Source of the DNA: Clostridia bacterium
GTDB taxonomy: Bacteria; Bacillota; Clostridia; Christensenellales; CAG-138
Assembly (NCBI GenBank): GCA_017388175.1
Contig: JAFOTD010000037.1
Location: forward strand, 1 to 32,969
Reading direction: 5' to 3'
Length of the DNA stretch: 32,969 nucleotides
Made by a program: the position numbers and the translations under genes. The notes under the pieces were generated by a model that was not told the DNA's origin, ran no database searches, and was given only the letters and a program-made list of their open reading frames with translations. Positions 24,001 through 30,792 of this stretch are shown piece by piece (position 1 is the first letter of the stretch; each line of letters starts with the position of its first letter).

Positions 24001-25339
24001 CGAGCTCGACGGTCTGATCACCGAACGCATCCAGCCAGCCATGTTCACCGTCATCGCAGTTATCCACGTACGGGAACGCTTCGCCGTTGTACACGATGGC
24101 AAGGGACGGATATGCGAGGTTTTCCATAGAAGCAACAGAGACGTTGCCTTCATAGGTGGACGGGCTTGCAACTTCCGCATAGTCGGCATAGTCAGCGAGA
24201 ACATAACCGTCGCCCGCGAAATTGCCGGCATTGTGTGACATGGAATACTCGTTACCAGCGGAGATGCAAACGATAACGCCTGCCTGATCGAGCTTCTTAT
24301 AAACGTTGCCGAACTCCTCGTCCAGCTCCCAGTCATGCACGAAGCCACCCGGTGCGCCGATCGACATATTGATCGCATCAACACCGAGAAGGAAGCAATC
24401 TTCCAAAGCGGCCATATAGATACCGGAGTTCGTGCCTGCTGCCTGATCCGCAAAGATCTTCATGAAAACGAGCTGCGACATAGGAGCTGCGCCCATGAAT
24501 GTGATTGCGCCGTCCGGCGTAATGGTCAGACCCGAGATCGTACCGGAAACGTGCGAACCGTGACCATTGTAATCCATGACATCGTCATCCATGTCATAGT
24601 AGTCATAAGAGAACGGGATTTTTGCGGAAACATACTTGCCTTCCACCGTCGTCGGAACGGAAGAGACATACTCCTCGGTGAAGGCAGGATCTTCGATCAG
24701 ACCGTAATCCTGGAACGCTTCATGCGTCAGATTCAGACCGGTATCGAGGACCGCGACGACCATTCCGTCACCGAACAGACCGATGTTCTGCATCGAGTAT
24801 GCGCCGGTGATGATGTTTGCATTTGCCTGCGTGGGTTTTTGCACAACGGGTGCATCATACTCGTTGGCAATGTAAACCTTTTTCACACCGTCCATCTTTT
24901 CCATGGCAGCAAGGTTTTTGTATGCTGTCTGGATCGACATGCCGTTGATTAAAGCGGTGTAATCATACATACGCTTTGCTTCAAACGACAGCGACTTAAA
25001 GAAGACGTCGTGTGCGCCGGACAGACGGTTCATAGCAGATTCGGCCTTCTTGGCACGAATCTCTTCCGCCGTGAACGAGTCGCTCAGTGCGGGATCATCG
25101 AACACGACGATCGCGGTAACGATCGCTTCGGGATCAATGCTCTTTTGCGCAGAGAGGCGCTCATCAAGCGTTTTGAACGTTCTGCCGGTCTTGCTCTGGA
25201 TGCGTTGGTCGGAAGTGGACGCTTCGCGTTTTTCGAGCTTGTCAACTTTCTTTGCAGCATCTGCAAAGGAAGCAGGCAGGACGCTCAGCACCATGACCAA
25301 TGCAAGCATGATCGCAAGTATGGTTCTTGCTTTTTTCAT
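21065..25339 (-). CDS. Secreted S8 subtilisin-like protease with internal dockerin
   Basis: A 1424-residue secreted protease. Signal peptide about 1-27 (MKK start, hydrophobic core, ASFADA); I9-like propeptide about 70-160; S8 domain with D199 (VLDTG), H260 (HGSHVSG), oxyanion N363 (AGNE) and S592 (GTSMASP), so active-site residues are complete. A protease-associated domain (about 410-540) is inserted, as in C5a peptidase/lactocepin enzymes. An Fn3-like region from about 665 is split by a type I dockerin at about 795-854, with two calcium loops (GDANLDDKVTAAD and ADVNQDGSVTAAD), and resumes at FNGFYGDW. Two OB-like repeats seem to form the C-terminus. No LPXTG or SLH anchor. The start at 25339 follows AAGGAGG. 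It probably degrades protein outside the cell while bound to a cohesin. Confidence 0.93.
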   Translation of the reverse strand: MKKARTILAIMLALVMVLSVLPASFADAAKKVDKLEKREASTSDQRIQSKTGRTFKTLDERLSAQKSIDPEAIVTAIVVFDDPALSDSFTAEEIRAKKAESAMNRLSGAHDVFFKSLSFEAKRMYDYTALINGMSIQTAYKNLAAMEKMDGVKKVYIANEYDAPVVQKPTQANANIITGAYSMQNIGLFGDGMVVAVLDTGLNLTHEAFQDYGLIEDPAFTEEYVSSVPTTVEGKYVSAKIPFSYDYYDMDDDVMDYNGHGSHVSGTISGLTITPDGAITFMGAAPMSQLVFMKIFADQAAGTNSGIYMAALEDCFLLGVDAINMSIGAPGGFVHDWELDEEFGNVYKKLDQAGVIVCISAGNEYSMSHNAGNFAGDGYVLADYADYAEVASPSTYEGNVSVASMENLAYPSLAIVYNGEAFPYVDNCDDGEHGWLDAFGDQTVELVYCGKGSPEEIPDEVEGKVALVVRGDLSFSEKNANVAEKGAVGMILFNNAAGSIGMLIDPYYVPAISIQQEAGQTILAGLEDDNTVSFPTEKLEVENPNAWLMSTFSSWGTTPSLELKPTITAPGGMIYSAVAGASDAYEVYSGTSMASPNACGSFVLLTQYLKETYPSLSKAQRAELAEDIVESTATLPIDGDGYLYSPRKSGAGILNLENAVTSPIYFVEPIVNLFDDPEKTGEFNMRFTAVNLSDEEQVYDLEVIGLYDHVTQGYNTLTSDYLFDGQGMTVEGPTTITVPANGTYEGKIKITLDDAAKEYFDATFANGNFIEGYVYFTNQNPEAASDTPVAAGLLGDANLDDKVTAADAAEILRAVVGLTELDAVAAFFADVNQDGSVTAADASFILRAVVGLETLPTYTPTARIASTDVHFTFNGFYGDWTQGPVLDKVWTNSPDYLMYFAAENVLYPQYAAAGYLPTDLFDPMEVNIKPHMTFGVNAASGSPYTYFATNPAATIIDDEEINALAWEDLFETYDNPLHNAISNENTDGVQYLVDEFYSEPIQLRNARHLIMTVSDAMTGEIYYVDDTEYLGKAYFDNDTATWGPRASFYWDGIVTNEESELYDQYVPNGTICLVTYETMVDYPGAELNTEYQFQLLVDTESPVITNVVTDEEAKTLTVSFADNGSGMCFAEAFYYDSALDGFNLGYGVGTEGTSEMVFDLSEVPEDVSFVELQAIDYATNVQSYVLNLKTGEVLANGYEFGTVEFAVDQILNNKEALGVVTPIQGIITDIYNGFIFVSSIDPIKGQPMGMAINLADKSALEEMHVGDAYVFAGELDNYYGCPRLDNAEATYTLFVNEDYEEDVGDIVWSNVIYPVIYYPRFGLGEEIVFDDIFENPELYVGTIVYFEDLDVLGVTEVGDGTRTISVTNGNNAIDIVGSAVGENASAGDAVYYGWFVPVYDMGTLQLRPLQDGNFEWLVFYSDME

Positions 25340-25364
25340 CCATGTATCCTCCTTATCAATATTA

Positions 25365-25378
25365 GTACACAAGTGTAC
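25365..25378 (-). promoter_or_regulatory. Palindrome in the protease 5' leader
   Basis: A perfect inverted repeat, GTACAC-AA-GTGTAC, lies about 10-20 bases after the predicted transcription start and just before the ribosome site, a good place for a repressor. Confidence 0.5.
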
Positions 25379-25393
25379 AATACATGCGTCTAT

Positions 25394-25422
25394 ATTATAT
25401 TATCTGTACTCTTTCTTGTCAA
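25394..25422 (-). promoter_or_regulatory. Consensus promoter of the protease gene
   Basis: On the minus strand TTGACA (25417-25422), exactly 17 bases, then TATAAT (25394-25399), a perfect sigma-A match. The -35 box lies inside the last codons of the upstream membrane protein gene. Confidence 0.9.
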
Positions 25423-26116
25423 GAAATATCCGCAAATTCTTCCATAGGAAAGAATTTCGAAAAAGCCCTGTCATCACTGCAAGAATCATACACAATGCGG
25501 AAATCAGACGAAAATATATTTTGTATCCGGCAATAAAAGATAAGAATAATAATACACATCCGAGCAGAAAATATTTGTTAGCTGATCGTATCGCGTAGAG
25601 GATCCTATTTGGCTTGACTTCCTTATTTTCCTTGCCTTTTCGCCCGAACACACAATCCATTATCATATCGACGTCAATCACCTTTCTTTCAGGCGCGTAT
25701 TTGGATAATATGCGAGTGAAAGCCTGATCTTTTACAAGTAAACCGATTGATTTAGCGCCGCTTCTGATCGCATCCAGAACATCGCATTTGTCCGGCCGGA
25801 GTTTTCGGATCAGGAAAAAATCATTTTCTCCGATCGCTTCTTTCAATACCGCATCATCCATGAGGAGAATCTGTTCAATCCCGGCTTCCCTCTCCTCCTC
25901 TTCTTTTTTGATTCTCTTATGATGCTTTTGCGATAAATACTGAATGATCAATACAAAGCTGATCACAGCTGAGAAAAACATAATATAATAAAACGAATGC
26001 TTCCGCATCCGAAACAACAGCATGAACGGCGCAGAAACGAGCAACGAAAACAAAACAGTGTCAACAGCAATCCATCCGAAACGGATGACTACTCCCGGGG
26101 AAACCTTTCTTTTCAT
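25400..26116 (-). CDS. Unrecognised membrane protein
   Basis: A 238-residue protein I do not recognise. It has two hydrophobic segments near the N-terminus (about 14-34 and 42-60) and two near the C-terminus (about 180-198 and 200-218), around a cytoplasmic-looking middle of about 110 residues with a highly charged KKEEEERE stretch. No catalytic motif is visible. The ATG at 26116 has no Shine-Dalgarno sequence. Lower GC than its neighbours. It diverges from the nadD fusion and its end carries the protease promoter. Coding status rests on length, a Met start and membrane pattern. Confidence 0.65.
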   Translation of the reverse strand: MKRKVSPGVVIRFGWIAVDTVLFSLLVSAPFMLLFRMRKHSFYYIMFFSAVISFVLIIQYLSQKHHKRIKKEEEEREAGIEQILLMDDAVLKEAIGENDFFLIRKLRPDKCDVLDAIRSGAKSIGLLVKDQAFTRILSKYAPERKVIDVDMIMDCVFGRKGKENKEVKPNRILYAIRSANKYFLLGCVLLFLSFIAGYKIYFRLISALCMILAVMTGLFRNSFLWKNLRIFLDKKEYR

Positions 26117-26126
26117 AAAATGAGTG

Positions 26127-26156
26127 TTGCCAAAACGACAGTTTATATTCTATAAT
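26127..26156 (+). promoter_or_regulatory. Promoter of the nadD fusion gene
   Basis: TTGCCA (26127-26132), 18 bases, TATAAT (26151-26156). Initiation 6-8 bases after the -10 box falls at the ATG (26163) itself, so the message may be leaderless. A second TATAAT (26157-26162) touches the ATG. Confidence 0.6.
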
Positions 26157-26162
26157 TATAAT

Positions 26163-27653
26163 ATGAAGCAGAATAGAATCGGTGTTTTCGGCGGATCATT
26201 TCATCCGGTGCATAACGGGCATCTTTCTCTGGCGCGTCACGCGGCGGAAGCGCTCGGCATTGAACGCGTTTTATTTGTAATAGACCGGATCCCTCCTCAC
26301 AAAACGCTTGCAGGCGGCGCAAGCGATGAAGAGCGACTTGCCATCCTTCGTCTTGCAACGGAGGACGATCCGCTTTTCTCTGTAGAAACGCTGGAACTCT
26401 ATCGCGAAGGGACAAGCTACACCGTAGATACTCTGCGGGAGCTCAAGGAACGGTATCCGGACGCAGAACTCTGCTTTTTCATGGGATCGGATATGCTGAA
26501 CGCATTTACAAACTGGCGTTCACCTGAAGTGATTTCGCGTCTTGCAACGCTGGTCTGTACGGTCAGGACCGGACAAAGCGGCGGAGAGCGTGAAACTGCG
26601 GATATGCTGTTTGAGCGCTTTGGCACAAAGGTGATTCTTCTCGATGAAGTCTCTCCCCTGTCCTCAACGCTGGTTCGCGATTGTATTCGCGATGCCCTGC
26701 CGATTCAGGATATGATTCCGAAGAAAGCGGAACACTATATCTATCTGCATGGATGCTACGCGCCGGAAGAGCTGCGGCCGATGTATGAGCGTCTTCATCG
26801 TGAATTAAAGCCTCAGAGAATGGAGCACACGGCGTACGTCATCGAGACGGCGATTGCGCTTGCGGCACGATTCGGTGCAGATCCAAAAAAAGCACGGCTT
26901 GCCGCACTTCTGCATGATTGCGCGAAATATCTGCCTGAGGGTCTTCTCCTGCCGTATGCGGATACGGAACCGCCGATGATGCCGATTTTGCATGCCCCGG
27001 CCGGCGCCGATTATGCTAAGGAAGTTTACGGCGTATCCGATCCGGAGGTATTGGAGGCAATCCGCCTGCATACGACCGGCGATGCGAACATGACCCTGCT
27101 CGATAAAATTATTTATCTTGCAGATATGATTGAGCCATCTCGCTCGTTTGAAGGGGTGGATGAAATCAGAAACGCATCAACGCCGGATGAAATGATGCGT
27201 CTTGCTTTATTGCGCAGTATTTGGTATATTAAAGAAAATGGATCTCAGATCCATCCCGCAACGCTGCGGGCATTACACGACTTAGGAGGCACGATGGAAC
27301 GATTCGGAGAATCTGAAGTGCTTGCGATCTGCAAGCTTCTGTATGACAAGAAAGCAACCGATATTCTTGCGCTGCACATCGGGGATAAAACAATCATTGC
27401 CGATTGGTTCGTTGTTGCAAGCGGTACGTCCGTAACGCACGTCCGGGCGCTGTGCGACGAACTGGAGGAAAAAGCGGAGTCCATCGGCCTTTCAATCCGC
27501 CGCAAGGAGGGATATGAAGACGCCCGCTGGATCGTTCTTGATTTCGGGTTTGCGCTCGTACATCTTTTCCATCCGGAAGAACGCGAATATTATAAGATCG
27601 AACGTCTATGGGAGGGCGACGACAATATGATCCGCTATCCCGTATCGGAATAA
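26163..27653 (+). CDS. nadD: NadD-YqeK-RsfS triple fusion protein
   Basis: A single uninterrupted 496-residue frame joins three proteins usually encoded by adjacent genes. Residues 1-200: nicotinate-nucleotide adenylyltransferase (GVFGGSFHPVHNGH, and SSTLVR at 168-173), which makes deamido-NAD. Residues about 215-375: YqeK HD-domain phosphohydrolase (H222, HD at 251-252, H278, H303, D321), the family that splits Ap4A symmetrically. Residues 378-496: RsfS ribosome silencing factor (FGESEVLAICKLL, DWFVVASGTS, DARWIVLDFG, VHLFHPEEREYY), which binds ribosomal protein uL14. All motifs look intact. A GTG 39 bases upstream lies in the promoter. An internal ATG may also yield free RsfS. Confidence 0.9.
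   Translation: MKQNRIGVFGGSFHPVHNGHLSLARHAAEALGIERVLFVIDRIPPHKTLAGGASDEERLAILRLATEDDPLFSVETLELYREGTSYTVDTLRELKERYPDAELCFFMGSDMLNAFTNWRSPEVISRLATLVCTVRTGQSGGERETADMLFERFGTKVILLDEVSPLSSTLVRDCIRDALPIQDMIPKKAEHYIYLHGCYAPEELRPMYERLHRELKPQRMEHTAYVIETAIALAARFGADPKKARLAALLHDCAKYLPEGLLLPYADTEPPMMPILHAPAGADYAKEVYGVSDPEVLEAIRLHTTGDANMTLLDKIIYLADMIEPSRSFEGVDEIRNASTPDEMMRLALLRSIWYIKENGSQIHPATLRALHDLGGTMERFGESEVLAICKLLYDKKATDILALHIGDKTIIADWFVVASGTSVTHVRALCDELEEKAESIGLSIRRKEGYEDARWIVLDFGFALVHLFHPEEREYYKIERLWEGDDNMIRYPVSE
27284..27296 (+). promoter_or_regulatory. Internal ribosome site before the RsfS part
   Basis: AGGAGG (27284-27289) precedes an in-frame ATG at 27294, codon 378 of the fusion, exactly where the RsfS domain begins. 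Starting there would give a 119-residue protein, the normal size of RsfS. Spacing of four bases is short but workable. Confidence 0.5.
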
Positions 27654-27671
27654 ATGATTGGAGGAACTGAT

Positions 27672-28316
27672 ATGAATCTTGCAAAGTATATTGACCACAC
27701 CTTGTTAAAGCCGGAATCGACCCGTGAAGACATTCTTCGCGTCTGTGAAGAAGCGAAGCGCTACGACACTGCGAGCGTTTGCGTCAACCCGTTCTGGATC
27801 GGATTCGTTGCGGAACAGCTCAAAGGAACCGACGTTACGCCCTGCTGCGTGATCGGATTCCCGCTGGGCGCGACCCTGCCCGAAGTCAAGGCGTTCGAGA
27901 CCGCAGCAGCGATCCGTGACGGAGCAAAGGAAGTCGATATGGTTCTGAACGTCGGCGCGCTCCGCGGCGGTGAGACGCAAACCGTTCTTGACGATATCCG
28001 TGCTGTCGTTGATGCCGCAAAAGGAAAGGCTCTTGTGAAGGTCATCATTGAAACCTGTCTGCTCAATGACGAACAGAAGGTTCTTGCCTGCAAACTTGCA
28101 AAGGAAGCCGGCGCAGACTTCGTTAAGACGAGCACCGGATTCTCCACCGGCGGCGCAACCATTGAAGACGTTCGCCTGATGCGTGAAACCGTCGGACCTG
28201 ATATGGGCGTAAAAGCGAGCGGCGGCATTCGCTCCAAAGCAGACGCGGAAGCGATGATTGCTGCCGGTGCTTCTCGTATCGGCGCAAGCTCTTCGAAGAA
28301 AATTATCGAAGGCTAA
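27672..28316 (+). CDS. deoC: Deoxyribose-phosphate aldolase
   Basis: A 214-residue class I aldolase that splits 2-deoxyribose 5-phosphate into glyceraldehyde 3-phosphate and acetaldehyde in deoxynucleoside breakdown. The Schiff-base lysine is K152 in FVKTSTGF, with the supporting K181 (GVKASGG) and D89 (KEVDMVLN). The N-terminal IDHTLLKP is typical. An earlier ATG (27654) exists, but the one at 27672 follows TTGGAGG and gives the usual N-terminus. It lies 18 bases after the fusion gene and is probably cotranscribed. Confidence 0.96.
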   Translation: MNLAKYIDHTLLKPESTREDILRVCEEAKRYDTASVCVNPFWIGFVAEQLKGTDVTPCCVIGFPLGATLPEVKAFETAAAIRDGAKEVDMVLNVGALRGGETQTVLDDIRAVVDAAKGKALVKVIIETCLLNDEQKVLACKLAKEAGADFVKTSTGFSTGGATIEDVRLMRETVGPDMGVKASGGIRSKADAEAMIAAGASRIGASSSKKIIEG

Positions 28317-28329
28317 AATCAGAATACAA

Positions 28330-28367
28330 AACCGCTCGTACCGATGACTCGTACGAGCGGTTCTTTT
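28330..28367. terminator. Two-way terminator between deoC and the pseudoprotease gene
   Basis: AACCGCTCGTAC (28330-28341) faces GTACGAGCGGTT (28351-28362), a 12-bp stem, followed by CTTTTTT. It can also end the convergent minus-strand operon. Confidence 0.92.
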
Positions 28368-29234
28368 TTATGCTTCGTAATACATGACGTTGTGCGCGCG
28401 CAGGAAATCTTTTATGACTTCCGGATGCGTGTGAACGGCAAGATGCATTGCGCCGCGATCCACAAAGGGTTCTTTGTTGGGCGATTCCAATTTAATGTCC
28501 GCTCCCAACAGCATCAGTCCGATACCGCTTTGCATACCGACCACTCTTCCTTCCGCATCAAACAAAGGCGCCCCGTTTAATCCGACGGGTCCTGCATTGG
28601 TTGTTTCGACGGCGAACGTTCGATCTCCGTCTGAAAGGAATCGGGTGATCGTTCCGTCCAACGCGAACAGAGAGGATCCGGAGCTGCCGATATCGTTAAA
28701 CGTAATTTCATCGCGTTCCTGATCAAAATGGAAATTCTTAAACTCCGGCATCGGGAATCCGAGTCTGCAGACGGTCTGCCCCTGCTTCGGCGCATCGTGT
28801 GCGAACGTAACGTGTCCCTTATACATATACTCGCCGTCAGTCGTAAAATGCAGGAGTGCGAGATCATACTTCGGATGCGGTGTGCATTGAATTCGAACCG
28901 TTCCTTTTGCACAGCCCATAAAAGCATAGCGGATCTGAATCAGCGTATCGCTCGTCATTTTCAGATCCTTTTCAAGGCGCTTCAGCGCAAAACGATACGC
29001 TTCATCATGCTTCAATTCTGATTTCTTCTGTTTGTATGTCGCTAAAAGCTGTTCGGCATGATTGGCAGCATTCAGGATAGAAGAAACCCGCTTTGACGTA
29101 ATTGCGTAACCCATCTCGTTCACAAAGAACAGCGTTGCAATATCGGGAAGAATCGCATTGTCTCCGAATCTTCTCCGAATCACGTGCAGCGGGCGGATGG
29201 CTTCTTTTATCGTTTCAACAGCATTTACAAACAT
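28368..29234 (-). CDS. Trypsin-fold protein lacking catalytic His and Ser
   Basis: A 288-residue protein with the layout of an HtrA-like trypsin-fold domain. GYAITSKRV (42-50) matches the GYIVTNNHV block, but the catalytic His position is R49. YDLALLHF keeps the Asp (D124). GPVGLNGAPLFDAEGRVVGMQSG matches the GNSGGPL block, with Asn (N220) in place of the nucleophilic Ser. Two of three triad residues are therefore missing and proteolysis is not expected. About 60 extra residues (55-110) with helical character lie between the His and Asp blocks. No signal peptide or PDZ domain. It may bind peptides or act as a scaffold. Last gene of a five-gene operon, overlapping the phosphoesterase by 10 bases. 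Confidence 0.75.
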   Translation of the reverse strand: MFVNAVETIKEAIRPLHVIRRRFGDNAILPDIATLFFVNEMGYAITSKRVSSILNAANHAEQLLATYKQKKSELKHDEAYRFALKRLEKDLKMTSDTLIQIRYAFMGCAKGTVRIQCTPHPKYDLALLHFTTDGEYMYKGHVTFAHDAPKQGQTVCRLGFPMPEFKNFHFDQERDEITFNDIGSSGSSLFALDGTITRFLSDGDRTFAVETTNAGPVGLNGAPLFDAEGRVVGMQSGIGLMLLGADIKLESPNKEPFVDRGAMHLAVHTHPEVIKDFLRAHNVMYYEA

Positions 29235-30028
29235 CTTTTCTCTCCTTTGCTCTCATTCGGATAAAACTTTAGTATATTCAGCTCCGGCGTATTAAATACC
29301 CGCGGAACAGGAATCGTATTTCCAAGGCCTTTCGAGACGAACAGAACGGATTTCTGTCGTCGGTACAGACCGGACGTATATTTCGGGAAAATACCCTGAC
29401 CGGGCGCAAATATGCCGTGTCCAAACAGACGTATCTGCCCGCCGTGCGCATGTCCGGAAAGCACGACGTCGGCTTCCGTCGAAGCGTAAATCGGAAACAA
29501 CTCCGGTCGATGCGAAAGGACAAGGTTGAACCGATCGGGATCCAGCATGGATGACAGCACCTGCGGCGAGGCGTACTGTTTGAGACCGATCAAGCGGATT
29601 CCCAAGCATTCCGCATATTCGTCCCGCAGCACGTTAACGCCCATCCGGCGGATCGTTTCAATGTATCGCTCCCCCGTCTCTCCCAAAGCAATCTCATGGT
29701 TGCCCTCCGCAAAAAATAACGGTGCGATATCTGTTGCGCTGTTTACAAAGGTAAATGCGTTTTTACAGGCTGTTTGAACGTGACGATTGAAGAGATCGCC
29801 TGTCAAAACAATCGCGTCCGGTGACGCCGCCCGAATCGAGGCAAGCAGCTTTTCCTGGTTTATTCCGAACCGGCGATCATGCAGGTCGCTGACCTGAACG
29901 ATCGTAAAAGGCTCTTTGATCTTTTCATGCGCAATCCGTTCTTCTTTCACAACGAACCGACGCGCATCCAGAAACAGAAGCAAATAAATTACGATCAGCG
30001 CAGCGCCGAAGATCAATGCAGGAATCAT
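29225..30028 (-). CDS. Membrane-anchored metallophosphoesterase
   Basis: A 267-residue calcineurin-like phosphoesterase of the YkuE/YaeI type. One N-terminal membrane segment (about 3-20) is followed by the metal-binding blocks VSDLHD (46-51), TGDLF (76-80), GNHE (109-112), SHRPE and GHAHGGQ, all complete, so a two-metal active site is expected. Relatives act on membrane lipid pyrophosphates such as UDP-diacylglucosamine or on other phosphoesters; the substrate here is open. The start is the ATG at 30028 after AAAGGA, which overlaps the stop of the acetyltransferase gene (ATGA); a longer frame upstream lacks a ribosome site. Confidence 0.9.
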   Translation of the reverse strand: MIPALIFGAALIVIYLLLFLDARRFVVKEERIAHEKIKEPFTIVQVSDLHDRRFGINQEKLLASIRAASPDAIVLTGDLFNRHVQTACKNAFTFVNSATDIAPLFFAEGNHEIALGETGERYIETIRRMGVNVLRDEYAECLGIRLIGLKQYASPQVLSSMLDPDRFNLVLSHRPELFPIYASTEADVVLSGHAHGGQIRLFGHGIFAPGQGIFPKYTSGLYRRQKSVLFVSKGLGNTIPVPRVFNTPELNILKFYPNESKGEKRCL

Positions 30029-30792
30029 GTCCTTTCCCTCTCGCTGAGCTTTGAAATGACGTGTTCGTAATGAAAGTGAGGAACGGTGCAGCCGCTGCAA
30101 TCCTTCATGCCGTTTTCGAGCCATGCCGGATTTCCGCCGCAGTCTTTCATCCGATATAGCGGACAGTAGCAGAAAAGGCAGTTGAAATGCTCGGGGTCGT
30201 TCGTTTTATGACACGGAAAGTATTCGCAAGCGCGGTTCTGCACAAAGGAATAGAATCGACTTTCCTTTGGCCCCGCTTCCCATTCTTCACGCGTCATTGA
30301 ATACGTGCAGTCGTCCGAAAGGGAACCGTCGACTCTGCGCGTATTGCGTCTCAGCGTACCGTCATAGCGAAAACCGCATTTTTGAATCACGTGTTTTGAT
30401 CTGTGATTGATTACATTATGAACGACGCGGATCGAATCAAGCTTCAGTTCGGTAAATCCGAAGCGGATCACAGCTTTTGCGGCTTCCGTCATGATACCCT
30501 TGCCCCAAAAATCGGGATGAAGGACATACCCAAGCTCGCGAGTCGTGTCAACGCCTGTGGCGTGAAGTCCTACTGCGCCGAGCGCGCGATTATCCGGCTT
30601 ACAAGTGACCGCCCAGGTCTCGTCCTGTTCGATGGCGAATCTAAGGTATTCTTCGGATTCCTCGATCGATTTGTGCGGGTTCCATCCGGCAGACGGTCCG
30701 ACGAGCGGATTTTTCGCATAATCAAACAGAGCCGGGGCGTCTTCCATCGTCCAAGCCCGAAGAACAAGCCGTTCGGTTTCAATCGTTTTCAC
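30025..30792 (-). CDS. GNAT acetyltransferase fused to a cysteine-rich small domain
   Basis: A 255-residue two-part protein. Residues 1-172 form a RimJ/RimL-type N-acetyltransferase (ETERLVLRAWTMEDA, GYVLHPDFWGKGIMTEA as the acetyl-CoA loop, and VIQKCGFRYDGTLRR). Residues about 183-248 form a cysteine-rich domain with eight Cys (189, 194, 205, 208, 210, 218, 232, 235) in the pattern ACEYFPCHK, NCLFCYCPLY, DCGG and DCSGC, matching the small family usually found as a free protein (PF04071). It probably binds metal. The acceptor of the acetyl group is unknown. Both ends overlap neighbours by ATGA, so the fusion is in an intact operon. Confidence 0.88.
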   Translation of the reverse strand: MKTIETERLVLRAWTMEDAPALFDYAKNPLVGPSAGWNPHKSIEESEEYLRFAIEQDETWAVTCKPDNRALGAVGLHATGVDTTRELGYVLHPDFWGKGIMTEAAKAVIRFGFTELKLDSIRVVHNVINHRSKHVIQKCGFRYDGTLRRNTRRVDGSLSDDCTYSMTREEWEAGPKESRFYSFVQNRACEYFPCHKTNDPEHFNCLFCYCPLYRMKDCGGNPAWLENGMKDCSGCTVPHFHYEHVISKLSERERT

